Shown piece after piece: positions 7,773 through 16,110 of a stretch of 64,000 bases of DNA. The stretch is from an uncultured delta proteobacterium (GTDB taxonomy: Bacteria > Desulfobacterota > Desulfovibrionia > Desulfovibrionales > Desulfovibrionaceae), in the NCBI GenBank assembly GCA_903835685.1, contig CAILNX010000034.1:16868-80867 (forward strand), in the 5' to 3' direction. The translations under genes were made by a program, and so were the position numbers. The notes under the pieces were generated by a model that saw only the letters and a program-made list of their open reading frames with translations, ran no database searches and had not been told where the DNA came from. Positions within the stretch are counted from its first letter, which is position 1. Every line of letters starts with the position of its first letter.

Positions 7773-9128
7773 ATGCGAATCCACTCCCGTCTCCTGATCT
7801 TCCCGGCGCTCCTTTTGGTCTTAAGCCTCGCCCTGCCCAATACCGCCCAGGCCTCGCACACGGACGACGACGTGCGCATGACCCCGGTGGTCCGGGCCGT
7901 GCAGGCTTCGGCCGCGGCCGTGGTGAACATCTCCTCGGCCCGCATGGTGGAGCGCCGCACGGGCTTTGAGGGCAATCCCCTGGGCTCGTTTCTGAACGAC
8001 CTCTACGGCCTGGACCAGAAACGCCAGTTCAGGGCCGAGAACCTGGGTTCCGGGGTGATCATCGACGGGGCCAAGGGACTGGTGCTGACCAACGCCCACG
8101 TCATAGCCGGGTCCAGCGACATCACCGTGCGCCTTCAGGACGGCCGGGAGATCAAGGCCGAACTGGTGGGCTCGGATTCGGATTTCGACCTGGCCGTGCT
8201 CAAGGTGGAGACCGCCCAGCCCCTGCCCCAAATACGCATGGCCGACTCCTCGGACATCCTCATCGGCGAGACGGTCATCGCCATCGGCAACCCCTTTGGC
8301 TTCAGCCACACCGTGACCACGGGTGTAGTCTCGGCCTTGAACCGCTCCATCAAGACCCCGGACGGGGTGTTCACGGACTTCATCCAGACCGATGCGGCCA
8401 TCAATCCGGGCAACAGCGGCGGCCCGCTTTTGAACTTGAAAGGCGAACTCATCGGGGTGAACACGGCCATCAAAAGCGACGCCCAGGGCATCGGGTTCGC
8501 CATTCCCATCAACAAGGCCAAGCGGGTGATGAACGAACTCTTGAGCACCGGCCAGGTCTCGCCCGTGTGGCTGGGGATCTTCGGCCAGAGCGTGGACCAG
8601 CGGGTGGCTGCCTATTACGGCCTGGCCCAGCCCCAGGGCCTGCTGGTCACCGAGGTCTCGCCCGGTTCCCCGGCCGCAAAGGCCGGGATCAAGCCCGGGG
8701 ACCTGATCCAGGAACTGGGTGGGGTCAAGGTGGCGGACAAGAACCACTATCTGGACATCCTCAAGAACCACACCCGGGGCGAGGCCCTGTCCGTGAAGCT
8801 CAAGCGCGGGAGCCAGACCCTGACCATCGAGGCCGAACCAGCCCCCCTGACCGAGGACATCGTCCTGGCCCTGACCCGGGAGCGATGGGGGCTCATCCCC
8901 TCCCAGGCCCGCCAGACCCAGGGTGTGCTCCTGGAAGCGGTGCGGCCCGGCAGCCCGGCCCAGCGCCTGGAACTGGCCCCGGGCGACCTGGTGGTCCAGA
9001 TCGGCAACATCCGGGTCAAGGGCATGGCCGAGTTTTTGTCCGCGGCCATGGCCTACCGGCTCCAGAACAACATCCTTTTGGGCGTGGTGCGGGGCGGGCG
9101 GCTCTATTACGCCCGGCTGGTCCTGTAG
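7773..9128 (+). CDS. DegP/HtrA-type periplasmic serine protease with two PDZ domains
   Basis: The 451-residue precursor has a signal peptide (about residues 1-27, hydrophobic core LLIFPALLLVLSLALP, cleavage near AQA). The trypsin-like domain carries the triad H109 (TNAHVI), D139 (DSDFDLAVLK) and S215 (NPGNSGGPL). Two PDZ domains follow (about 255-345, with GLLVTEVSPGSPAAKAGI; and 365-450, with GVLLEAVRPGSPAQRLEL). This is the classical HtrA layout for degrading or refolding damaged envelope proteins. GGAG precedes the ATG. It starts 47 bases after larC and may be read through from larEBC or have its own promoter in the AT-rich gap. The name DegP, DegQ or MucD cannot be settled from sequence alone. 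Confidence 0.92.
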   Translation: MRIHSRLLIFPALLLVLSLALPNTAQASHTDDDVRMTPVVRAVQASAAAVVNISSARMVERRTGFEGNPLGSFLNDLYGLDQKRQFRAENLGSGVIIDGAKGLVLTNAHVIAGSSDITVRLQDGREIKAELVGSDSDFDLAVLKVETAQPLPQIRMADSSDILIGETVIAIGNPFGFSHTVTTGVVSALNRSIKTPDGVFTDFIQTDAAINPGNSGGPLLNLKGELIGVNTAIKSDAQGIGFAIPINKAKRVMNELLSTGQVSPVWLGIFGQSVDQRVAAYYGLAQPQGLLVTEVSPGSPAAKAGIKPGDLIQELGGVKVADKNHYLDILKNHTRGEALSVKLKRGSQTLTIEAEPAPLTEDIVLALTRERWGLIPSQARQTQGVLLEAVRPGSPAQRLELAPGDLVVQIGNIRVKGMAEFLSAAMAYRLQNNILLGVVRGGRLYYARLVL

Positions 9129-9311
9129 GCCCAGAGGCCGGACAGCCACGGCCCCGGGCCATGAACCGTCCGTCGGGTTCCTGGAACATTTCACCGAAAT
9201 GTCGCGCGCGCGCCTTGCCAGAACCCTTCGATATGTATATATGATGGTGGTTCATACTTGAGCAACTGCCCGGCTTCATAACGATTTCACGCTCATGCAA
9301 GGGGGGAGAAC

Positions 9312-9620
9312 ATGGCCCTGAAAAAAGACTACCTGAAGAAGAAAGAGATGTGCAAAGTGCGGTTTTCCCTGCCCAAGGAGGCTGTCCCGCAGGTGAAAAA
9401 GGTCTCCCTGGTGGGCGAATTCAACGACTGGAGCACCACGGACACGCCCATGAAAAAGCAGAAGGATGGGTCCTTTGCCGTGAGCCTGGACCTAAAAATC
9501 GGCAACGAGTACCAGTTCCGCTATCTGCTGGACGAAGAGACCTGGGAGAACGACTGGGCCGCCGACCGCTACCAGCTCGACGCGAGCACCGGGGCGGACA
9601 ATTCCGTGGTCATCGTCTAG
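9312..9620 (+). CDS. stand-alone CBM48 (isoamylase early-set) domain protein
   Basis: The 102-residue protein is essentially one early-set/CBM48 beta-sandwich: VKKVSLVGEFNDWSTTDTPM, then DGSFAVSLDLKIGNEYQFRYLLD and WENDWAADRY. The same fold forms the glycogen-binding part of branching and debranching enzymes and of the AMPK beta subunit. No catalytic domain is attached and no glycogen enzyme gene lies nearby, so the role may be binding glycogen or tethering a partner. There is no signal peptide. A strong AAGGGGGGAG precedes the ATG, suggesting good expression. The gene is monocistronic, ending at a bidirectional terminator shared with the convergent transporter gene. Confidence 0.85.
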   Translation: MALKKDYLKKKEMCKVRFSLPKEAVPQVKKVSLVGEFNDWSTTDTPMKKQKDGSFAVSLDLKIGNEYQFRYLLDEETWENDWAADRYQLDASTGADNSVVIV

Positions 9621-9688
9621 GAGCGACCGAAGGACGCACACATCGGTTTCGCGCTGCCGCAGGCCAGCAGCGTGACGTTTTTCGACCC

Positions 9689-9720
9689 AAAAAAGGGAGC
9701 CATCCGGCTCCCTTTTTTTT
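9689..9720. terminator. bidirectional intrinsic terminator
   Basis: The stem GGGAGC/GCTCCC (9695-9700 with 9707-9712, loop CATCCG) is flanked by six A on the left and eight T on the right, so it works as a terminator on both strands. It lies between the convergent CBM48 gene and the MFS transporter gene. Confidence 0.9.
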
Positions 9721-9744
9721 GTCTTGTTCCGGCCGAGGAACGCC

Positions 9745-10947
9745 TCAGGCCGTCCTGAGGGCCAACTTCTCCTGCACCAGGCTCAACGAGGCAGCCACGA
9801 TGAGCATGCCTGCCGAGATCAGGTAGGCCATGGTGTAGGCGCCCGTGGCGTCGGCAATGAGCCCGGCCAGGATGGGGCCGAACACCCCGCCCACGCCCCA
9901 GGCCGTGAACAGGATGCCGTAGTTCAGGCCGAAATTCTTGGTGCCCCACTGGTCCGCGGTCTTGGACGGGAAGAGCGACAGGCAGGACCCGTAGCAGAAG
10001 CCCACGGCCGCAGCCCCCACGAAGAATCCCGCGCCCGAGGACAGCTGGGAGAAAAGCCCCATGGTCACGGCCTGGACCAGGCAGACCAGGGCGATGGTCC
10101 GGGTGCGGCCGATGCGGTCCGAGACCATCCCGGCCACGATGCGGCCCGAGGCGTTGAAAATGGCCAGCAGGGCCACGAACTGGTACCCCACGGTAAGGGC
10201 GTTCCCGGACTGGGTGGCCACGATCTTGGCCAGGTGCCCGATGATCATGAGTCCGGCCGTGGCCGCGCACACGTACTGGGTATAGAGCAGATAGAACATG
10301 GGCGTGCGCACCATGTCCCGCCAGCCCTGGGCCACGGCCACCGGGGCTCCGGCCACAACCGGCGCGGCCGGGGGATTGACGATGAACTGGCACAACAGCC
10401 CGGTGACCACGGCAAAGGCCACCCCCAGGATGCGGAAGGCCCCGGAGAGCCCGTGGGCGTCGAGCAGGTAACGGCTCAAAGGCGCGATGTACACCGGGGC
10501 CAGGCCGAACCCGCTGACCACGATGCCGGTGATGAGCCCCTTGCGCTCGGGCGGAAACCATTTCACCGCCGCCGGGGTGGCTGCCGAGTAGCCCAGGCCG
10601 AACCCGGACCCGGCCAGGACCCCGAAGCCGATCAGGGCCGGAAGCATGTTCTGCGGAGTGGTGAAGCTGGCCACGAACAGACCCAGGCCGGTGAGCAGGG
10701 CCCCGGCCGTGGCCACCAGGCGCGGCCCCAGGCGGTCCTGGAGGCGGCCGGCCGGGATCATCACCAGGGCAAAGACCCCAATGGCCAGGGTGTAGGGCAG
10801 GGCCGACTGGGTCTTGGTCCAGCCCATGCCCCCGCTCTCCACGCTCTCGGTGAACTGCTTGCCGAACACACTCCAGGCGTAGAGCACACCCAGGGCCAGG
10901 TTCAGGCCCGTTCCGGAAAAAACCACCAGCCAGCCTTTGTTCTTCAT
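9745..10947 (-). CDS. MFS transporter, OFA (oxalate/formate antiporter-like) family
   Basis: A polytopic inner-membrane protein of 400 residues with about 12 hydrophobic segments. The ATG at 10947 (MKNKGWLVVF) has AAGGAG upstream and is preferred over a start 16 codons earlier. OFA features are GTGLNLALGVLYAWSVFGK in the first segment, GWTKTQSALPYTLA, the loop motif GRLQDRLGPR and the matching SDRIGRTRT between segments 8 and 9. OFA members exchange small carboxylates such as oxalate and formate. Next to acs and downstream of the acetate-uptake genes, a monocarboxylate substrate is plausible but unproven. It lies downstream of acs but is separated from it by a terminator. Confidence 0.85.
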   Translation of the reverse strand: MKNKGWLVVFSGTGLNLALGVLYAWSVFGKQFTESVESGGMGWTKTQSALPYTLAIGVFALVMIPAGRLQDRLGPRLVATAGALLTGLGLFVASFTTPQNMLPALIGFGVLAGSGFGLGYSAATPAAVKWFPPERKGLITGIVVSGFGLAPVYIAPLSRYLLDAHGLSGAFRILGVAFAVVTGLLCQFIVNPPAAPVVAGAPVAVAQGWRDMVRTPMFYLLYTQYVCAATAGLMIIGHLAKIVATQSGNALTVGYQFVALLAIFNASGRIVAGMVSDRIGRTRTIALVCLVQAVTMGLFSQLSSGAGFFVGAAAVGFCYGSCLSLFPSKTADQWGTKNFGLNYGILFTAWGVGGVFGPILAGLIADATGAYTMAYLISAGMLIVAASLSLVQEKLALRTA

Positions 10948-11010
10948 CTCCCGCTCCTTGTGCCCCGTTCGGGAACACGCTCTGGCCGCAAGCACCCAAC
11001 AATACGAAAG

Positions 11011-11037
11011 AAAAAAAGGGCTCCGTTGCCGGAGCCC
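11011..11037 (-). terminator. intrinsic terminator of acs
   Basis: Read leftward, GGGCTCC - GGCAAC - GGAGCCC forms a seven-base-pair stem followed by seven T (11017 down to 11011). It starts 18 bases after the acs stop codon and separates acs from the transporter gene. Confidence 0.85.
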
Positions 11038-11054
11038 CTGTCTGTCGCCGACTC

Positions 11055-13040
11055 CTACTTGCCGGTCAATTCCTTGTTGCCGTCGATGAGGCTGGTGACC
11101 ACCGTGGGGTCGGCCAGGGTGGAGGTGTCGCCCAGGTTGGAGGTGTCACCCTCCACGATCTTGCGCAGGATGCGGCGCATGATCTTTCCGCTGCGGGTCT
11201 TGGGCAGGCCCGGGGTGAGCTGGATGGCTTCGGGCGTGGCGATGGGTCCGATCTCCTTGCGCACGTGGGCCTTGAGCTCCTTGATGATCTCGTCGCTCTC
11301 ACGGATTCCGGACTTCAGGGTCACGTAGGCGTAGATGGCCTGGCCCTTGATCTCGTGCGGCATGCCCACCACCGCGGCCTCGGCCACGCTGGGGTGGGAG
11401 ACCAGGGCCGACTCGATCTCGGCCGTGCCCATGCGGTGGCCGGACACGTTGATCACGTCGTCCACCCGGCCCATGATCCAGAAATAGCCGTCCTCGTCCT
11501 GGCGCGCGCCGTCGCCGCTCTCATAGACTCCGGGGAAGCCCTGGAAATACTGAGACTTGAAGCGCTCGGGTGCGCCCCAGACCCCGCGCAGCATGCCCGG
11601 CCAGGGCTTGCGGATGACCAGGAACCCGCCCTGGTTGGCCGGAACCTCCACCCCGTTCTGGTCCACGATGGCCGCGTCGATGCCCGGCAGGGGCAGGGAG
11701 GCCGACCCGGGCTTGGTGGGCGTGGCGTAAGGCAGGGAGGCGATGATGTGCCCGCCGGTCTCGGTCTGCCACCAGGTGTCGGTAATGGGCAGTTTCCCCT
11801 TGCCGATGTTGGTGTGGTACCACATCCAGGCCTCGGGATTGATGGGCTCGCCCACGGTCCCCAGGATGCGCAGGGAGGAAAGGTCGTGCTTCTGGGTCCA
11901 CTTCTCGCCCTCGCGCATGAGGGCGCGGACCACCGTGGGCGCGGTGTAGAAGATATTGACCCGGAATTTCTCGCAGATCTGCCAGAAGCGGTCCGGACCC
12001 GGGTAGGTGGGCACGCCCTCGAACATGAGGGAGGTGGCGCCCAGGGCCAGGGGGCCGTAGACGATGTAGGAATGGCCCGTGACCCAGCCGATGTCCGCGG
12101 TACACCAGTGCACGTCGTCGTCTTTCAAGTCGAAGACCCACTGGCAGGTGTGGGCCACGTAGGTCAGGTACCCGCCCGTGGTGTGGTACACGCCCTTGGG
12201 CTTGCCCGTACTGCCGCTGGTGTACAGGATGAACAGGGGGTCCTCGGAATCCATGCTCTCGCAGGGGCAGAAGCTTTCGATGTCCTCGGCGTTCACCTCG
12301 TCCTGCCACCAGGAGTCGCGGCCCTCGACCATGGCCACTTCGTTGCCCGCGCTTTTGGCCACGATGACCCGCTCAACCGTGGGGCACTCCTTGAGGGCCT
12401 CGTCGGACGCGGGCTTCAAGGGAATGGTCTTGCCCGCGCGGTTGACCCCGTTGCCGCAGATGAGCACCTTGGCCTGGCAGTCGTTCAAACGGTCGCGCAG
12501 GCTGTGGGAGCTGAATCCCGCGAACACGATGCTGTGCGGAGCGCCCAGGCGGGCGCAGGCCAGCATGGCGATGGCCAGTTCCGGGACCATGGGCAGGTAG
12601 ATGCCCACCCGGTCGCCTTTGCGCACGCCCATTTTTTTCAAGACGTTGGCGAAGCGGCAGACCTCGCGCAAGAGCATCTCGTAGGTGTAGACCTTGACCG
12701 CATCGTCCTTCTCGCCCTGCCAGATGATGGCCGCCTTGTTGCGCCGCCCGTTTTTCACGTGGCGGTCCAGGCAGTTGTAGGTCAGATTCAGTTTCCCGCC
12801 CAGGAACCAGCCCACGCGGGGAACATTGAAATCATAGTCCAGGACCGTGTCCCACTTCTTTTCCCAGGTCAGCAGCTCCTCGGCCCGCTCGGCCCAGAAC
12901 CCTTCCATGTCCTCGATGGAGCGCTTGTATATCTGCCGGTATTGCTCCAGGCTTTTGACGCAGGCCGTGTCCAGCGTCGGGGGCGCGAACAGCCGTTTCT
13001 CGTGCATCAAATTCTCGATGTTCTTCTCCGTGCCGCTCAT
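11055..13040 (-). CDS. acs: acetyl-coenzyme A synthetase
   Basis: The 661-residue AMP-forming acetyl-CoA synthetase is full length. The ATG at 13040 (MSGTEKNIEN) has AAGGGAG upstream and matches family length. Visible signatures are the N-terminal ACS segment with FWAERAEELLTWEKKWD, the phosphate-binding loop YTSGSTGKPKG, WWQTETGG, the GRVDDVINVSGHRMGTAEIE hinge and the C-terminal PKTRSGKIMRRILRK. In that last motif K619 is the lysine that protein acetylation inactivates in characterised Acs. The enzyme turns acetate, ATP and CoA into acetyl-CoA, AMP and PPi. It closes a leftward block that also encodes the acetate permease ActP and two DUF294 signalling proteins, pointing to acetate scavenging at low concentration. 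Confidence 0.96.
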   Translation of the reverse strand: MSGTEKNIENLMHEKRLFAPPTLDTACVKSLEQYRQIYKRSIEDMEGFWAERAEELLTWEKKWDTVLDYDFNVPRVGWFLGGKLNLTYNCLDRHVKNGRRNKAAIIWQGEKDDAVKVYTYEMLLREVCRFANVLKKMGVRKGDRVGIYLPMVPELAIAMLACARLGAPHSIVFAGFSSHSLRDRLNDCQAKVLICGNGVNRAGKTIPLKPASDEALKECPTVERVIVAKSAGNEVAMVEGRDSWWQDEVNAEDIESFCPCESMDSEDPLFILYTSGSTGKPKGVYHTTGGYLTYVAHTCQWVFDLKDDDVHWCTADIGWVTGHSYIVYGPLALGATSLMFEGVPTYPGPDRFWQICEKFRVNIFYTAPTVVRALMREGEKWTQKHDLSSLRILGTVGEPINPEAWMWYHTNIGKGKLPITDTWWQTETGGHIIASLPYATPTKPGSASLPLPGIDAAIVDQNGVEVPANQGGFLVIRKPWPGMLRGVWGAPERFKSQYFQGFPGVYESGDGARQDEDGYFWIMGRVDDVINVSGHRMGTAEIESALVSHPSVAEAAVVGMPHEIKGQAIYAYVTLKSGIRESDEIIKELKAHVRKEIGPIATPEAIQLTPGLPKTRSGKIMRRILRKIVEGDTSNLGDTSTLADPTVVTSLIDGNKELTGK

Positions 13041-13200
13041 GTTGGACTCCCTTGGTTGGGTTTGATGGTGGATGACGCCACAGGGTTTCTTGGTCCTGAA
13101 GGGACGGTCAGGCCGGATGAGCCCCTGGCGCGAGAGCCGACCATACCCCAGCCTGGAATTCGGATTCCAGTCCTTTCCGGTGAATGGCAGGATGTGGCGG

Positions 13201-13227
13201 TAAAAGGGGGACCGGCCGGGCGGCCGG
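13201..13227 (-). terminator. weak terminator candidate after the exonuclease gene
   Basis: CCGGCC - loop - GGCCGG (13212-13227) is followed leftward by CCCCCTTTTA. It sits 56 bases past the exonuclease stop and before the acs leader. The T run is only four long. Confidence 0.3.
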
Positions 13228-13282
13228 AATTTCCCCCGTCGAACGGGCGAAATGCGGGGGTGAACGGTCGAAGATAAACGGG

Positions 13283-14011
13283 CTAGCCCAGCCCCACCCG
13301 GGGCCGCTGGGCGTTCCACAGGTCTTTTAAGGTCACGATGCGGCCGCCGCGCATCTTCTTGACCAGGAAGAGGAAGAGGTAGGCGGTCTGCAGGGCGTCG
13401 GCCAGGGCGTCGTGCCGGGGGAAGTCCGGCAGGCCGTGGCGCAGCGAGAGGCTGGAAAGGGAATAGGACAGGGTGTCCAGGTGTGCGCCCAAGTAGGCGT
13501 TGGGACGGCGCTCCTCGTAGGCCTGGGCCATGCGCAGGGTGTCGATGCAGGGGTTGGCCAGGCCTTGGCCGAAGAGCCGGCGGGCCTCGCGGTTCAAAAA
13601 CCCCATGTCCAGATCGATGTAATGCCCCACCAGCACGGCCCCGCCGCACCAGTCGATGAACGCGGCCAGGACCTCGTCCAGGGCCGGGGCCGACTCCAGG
13701 CTCTCGGGGGTCAGCCGGTGGATGAGCGTGGAGCCCGTGGCCGCCATGTCCGTGGGCCGCACCAGGGAGGAGAAGCTCGCGGCCGGGCGGATGGTCAGGC
13801 CCTCGATGCGCACGGCCCCGATGGACAGGATCTCCCCGGTCTTTACGTCCATGTCCGAAAGCTCGGTGTCCAGGACCACGAAGGAGTGCCCGGCCAGGGG
13901 CAGGGCCTGGTTGAGGCCTGCGCAGGCTTCCTGGTTACGGGCCATGAGGGCGTGGACCTCGGCCGGTTTTCCGGCAAACAGGCGCGCCAGGCGCGAGATG
14001 AGGCCCGGCAT
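13283..14011 (-). CDS. DEDDh 3'-5' exonuclease (DNA polymerase III epsilon-like)
   Basis: The 242-residue protein has the three exonuclease motifs: D48 and E50 in VVLDTELSD, D135 in VGHYIDLDMGFLN, and H200 with D205 in RHDALADALQTA, giving the DEDDh set. Residues 1-40 are an extra helical N-terminus. It is not fused to a polymerase or a GIY-YIG domain. The gene follows the cNMP/CBS/DUF294 gene by four bases, an association common where acs, actP and DUF294 genes cluster. Its role in acetate metabolism is unknown, and it could process a nucleotide or RNA signal. Family confidence is high, function low. Confidence 0.87.
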   Translation of the reverse strand: MPGLISRLARLFAGKPAEVHALMARNQEACAGLNQALPLAGHSFVVLDTELSDMDVKTGEILSIGAVRIEGLTIRPAASFSSLVRPTDMAATGSTLIHRLTPESLESAPALDEVLAAFIDWCGGAVLVGHYIDLDMGFLNREARRLFGQGLANPCIDTLRMAQAYEERRPNAYLGAHLDTLSYSLSSLSLRHGLPDFPRHDALADALQTAYLFLFLVKKMRGGRIVTLKDLWNAQRPRVGLG

Positions 14012-14015
14012 GCCC

Positions 14016-15947
14016 CTACTCCCCGGCCCCGGGACGCGGCCCCTCTTTCAGGACCATTTTCAGGAAATCCTGCATGCGCCGGACCAGGCCGAAGGAGTCT
14101 TTGAGCATGCGCCGCTCCAGGTCCGTGAGCGCGGCCGGGTCGATGAAATGGTCCGGGGCCTGCCCGGCCTCGGAGCGGGCCAGTTGCCGGGAGAGCCGGA
14201 GCTGGGTCAGGAAGGCGAAGGAGTCCCGGGCCTCCCGGGCCAGGTCCACGGGCAGGACCCCCATCTCGGCCAGCCGGGTCAGGCGTGGAAGCGTCCCGGT
14301 CTCGGGCACGGTATGCTTCAGGGCCAGGACCCGGGCGAAGTCCACGAACACCGCGATGCCCCGGCGCTTCAGGTCCAGGGCGTTCTGGTGCGCCCCGTCC
14401 TGCTCCACCAGGAAATTCCGGAAAAAGGACAGGGGCGCGTCAGCCTCCAGGCAAGGCTCGGCCAGGCGGGCCAGGAAGTCCCGGTCACGGGCCAGGGCCG
14501 TGACCCGCTCGCGCAGGGCCAGGGCCAGGGAGGCCTGGCCGTGCCCGGCTCTGAAATCGAAACAGGCCGCGTGCCGGGCCACTTCCTCGGGCCGGTGCTC
14601 GGCGGTCAGGGCGGCGAAACGCCCGGTCCAACCGGCAAGCGACAGGCGCAGGGCCGGGTTGTCCGCCATGAGGCCCCCGGGGCAGCGGGGCAGGCCGCAG
14701 CGGGCCAGGTGCTCCACGGCCTTTTTGGTCAGGGCCGTGAAAAAGATGTCCGCGGCCCGCAGGATGATCTCGTCCTCCCGGTCCTCGAAAATGAGGGCGT
14801 TGTCCTGGTCCGAGGCCAGGTTGCGCTCGCCCCGGCCCTCGCCGCCCAGGACCAGCCAGCAATAAGGGACAGGGGTCGGGCCGTAAGCCCGGTGCAGAAG
14901 CTCCAAGACCTTGCGCAGGATGGCGTCGGACATGATGGTCAGGAGCCGGTTCAAGTCCCGGGACGTGGCCCCCTCGTCCAGCAGGGCGCGGACCACCAGC
15001 GGCAGTTTGCCGGACAGGGAGTACAGGGCGTCGAACTCCCGGGCGTCCAGGATGCGGCGGTACAGGGTCATGGGCGAGACGCCCTGCTCCAGGAGGATGT
15101 CGTGGGAGGAGATGACCCCGGACACCCGGCCCTGGTCGGTCACGGCCAGATGGTGGATGCCCCGGCTCATCATCCGGGCCAGGGCCTCGAAATTGCTCTC
15201 GCTGCCCTCGATGGATTCCACGGGCACGCTCATCATGGTCTCCACCGGGGCGTCCACGCTCACGCCCAGGGCCACGGCCCGGCGCAAATCCCGATCCGTG
15301 ACCACGCCCATGGCCGCTCCCGAGGCGTCCCGGATGAGGATGGAGCCCACCCGCTCCTCCTCCATGATCCGGGCCGCCCGGCGCAGGGACACGCCCATGG
15401 GGGTGTCCACCACGCTACGGCGCACGGTCTGGCCCACGGGCCGGGCGTACAGGGCCCCGCCCCGGGACCCGGCCTCGCGCCGGAAACGCAGTTCCTCGAA
15501 GACCTTGGCCAGATAGTTCTCGGAAAAACCGCGCAGGAAGAATCCGGCCGCCTCGGGCCGGGCGGCCACCAGGGCCACAAAGGCCTCTCGCGCGATGGTG
15601 ATGAAAAAGGTGTCCTCCACGGTCTCCACGCTGAACTCGGCCGGGGTGCCCTGGAACACGCTGGCCACGCCCACGAAGCCCTTCTCGCCCCGATAATCCA
15701 GGAGGGTGGTGGTCCCGTCCGGCTCGCGGAAAAACACCCGCACCCCGCCCTTTTGCACCAGGTGCACGGCGTCCAGCACGGTCTTGCCCTGGTCCATGAT
15801 CAGCTCGCCCTTGGGCCGGAAATCCACCCGGCAATGGGCGGCCAGCCCGGCCAGGGTCTCGGGGTCCAGTTCGGAAAAGGGCAGGACGCCCTTCAAATAG
15901 GCCTGCACGAAATCCGGCTGCACGGAAGGGTCGTTCAAGCGGGCCAT
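14016..15947 (-). CDS. cNMP-binding/CBS/DUF294 nucleotidyltransferase-like signalling protein
   Basis: The 643-residue protein has an N-terminal cyclic-nucleotide-binding-type barrel (about 15-140, GELIMDQGKTVLDAVHLVQKG), a tandem CBS pair (about 165-290, with VVTDRDLRRAVALG and SHDILLEQG), a DUF294 nucleotidyltransferase-like domain with GGEGRGERNLASDQDN at 368-383, and a C-terminal helical domain. The pattern resembles the GlnD uridylyltransferase core, so it may nucleotidylate a partner in response to a bound nucleotide. The ATG at 15947 is preferred because AAGGGG precedes it; the frame is open for 35 further codons upstream. Order on the leftward strand is yjcH, actP, second DUF294 paralog, this gene, exonuclease, acs. 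Confidence 0.85.
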   Translation of the reverse strand: MARLNDPSVQPDFVQAYLKGVLPFSELDPETLAGLAAHCRVDFRPKGELIMDQGKTVLDAVHLVQKGGVRVFFREPDGTTTLLDYRGEKGFVGVASVFQGTPAEFSVETVEDTFFITIAREAFVALVAARPEAAGFFLRGFSENYLAKVFEELRFRREAGSRGGALYARPVGQTVRRSVVDTPMGVSLRRAARIMEEERVGSILIRDASGAAMGVVTDRDLRRAVALGVSVDAPVETMMSVPVESIEGSESNFEALARMMSRGIHHLAVTDQGRVSGVISSHDILLEQGVSPMTLYRRILDAREFDALYSLSGKLPLVVRALLDEGATSRDLNRLLTIMSDAILRKVLELLHRAYGPTPVPYCWLVLGGEGRGERNLASDQDNALIFEDREDEIILRAADIFFTALTKKAVEHLARCGLPRCPGGLMADNPALRLSLAGWTGRFAALTAEHRPEEVARHAACFDFRAGHGQASLALALRERVTALARDRDFLARLAEPCLEADAPLSFFRNFLVEQDGAHQNALDLKRRGIAVFVDFARVLALKHTVPETGTLPRLTRLAEMGVLPVDLAREARDSFAFLTQLRLSRQLARSEAGQAPDHFIDPAALTDLERRMLKDSFGLVRRMQDFLKMVLKEGPRPGAGE

Positions 15948-16052
15948 GGGGTCCCCTTGGGTCGCGAGCGCGAGGCCGTATGTGGCAAGAAAGAAGAAGA
16001 ATTTATTTTCATTGGTGCGCCCCAGAGTTGACAAGGCCTTTTCCATACACAC

Positions 16053-16080
16053 AAGAATAAGAAATAATTATTCTTATCTC
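16053..16080. repeat. AT-rich inverted repeat AAGAATAA/TTATTCTT, copy 2
   Basis: AAGAATAA (16053-16060) and TTATTCTT (16068-16075) are perfect inverted repeats separated by seven bases, followed by ATCTCTTGG. The element starts 31 bases downstream, on the minus strand, of the stop codon at 16111 and lies in the leader of the next gene. It shares its sequence with the other AT-rich copies, notably the TTATTCTTATCTCTTG tail also found near 22.22 kb. Confidence 0.55.
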
Positions 16081-16110
16081 TTGGTTGATCTTGTTTGGGG
16101 ATCTCCACCC

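Noticed and set aside
7690..7900. A LarC2 domain reached by ribosomal frameshift, as in known larC genes
   Set aside because: All three frames after larC were considered. The space before the htrA start is 47 bases and the following sequence is clearly the HtrA signal peptide and protease.
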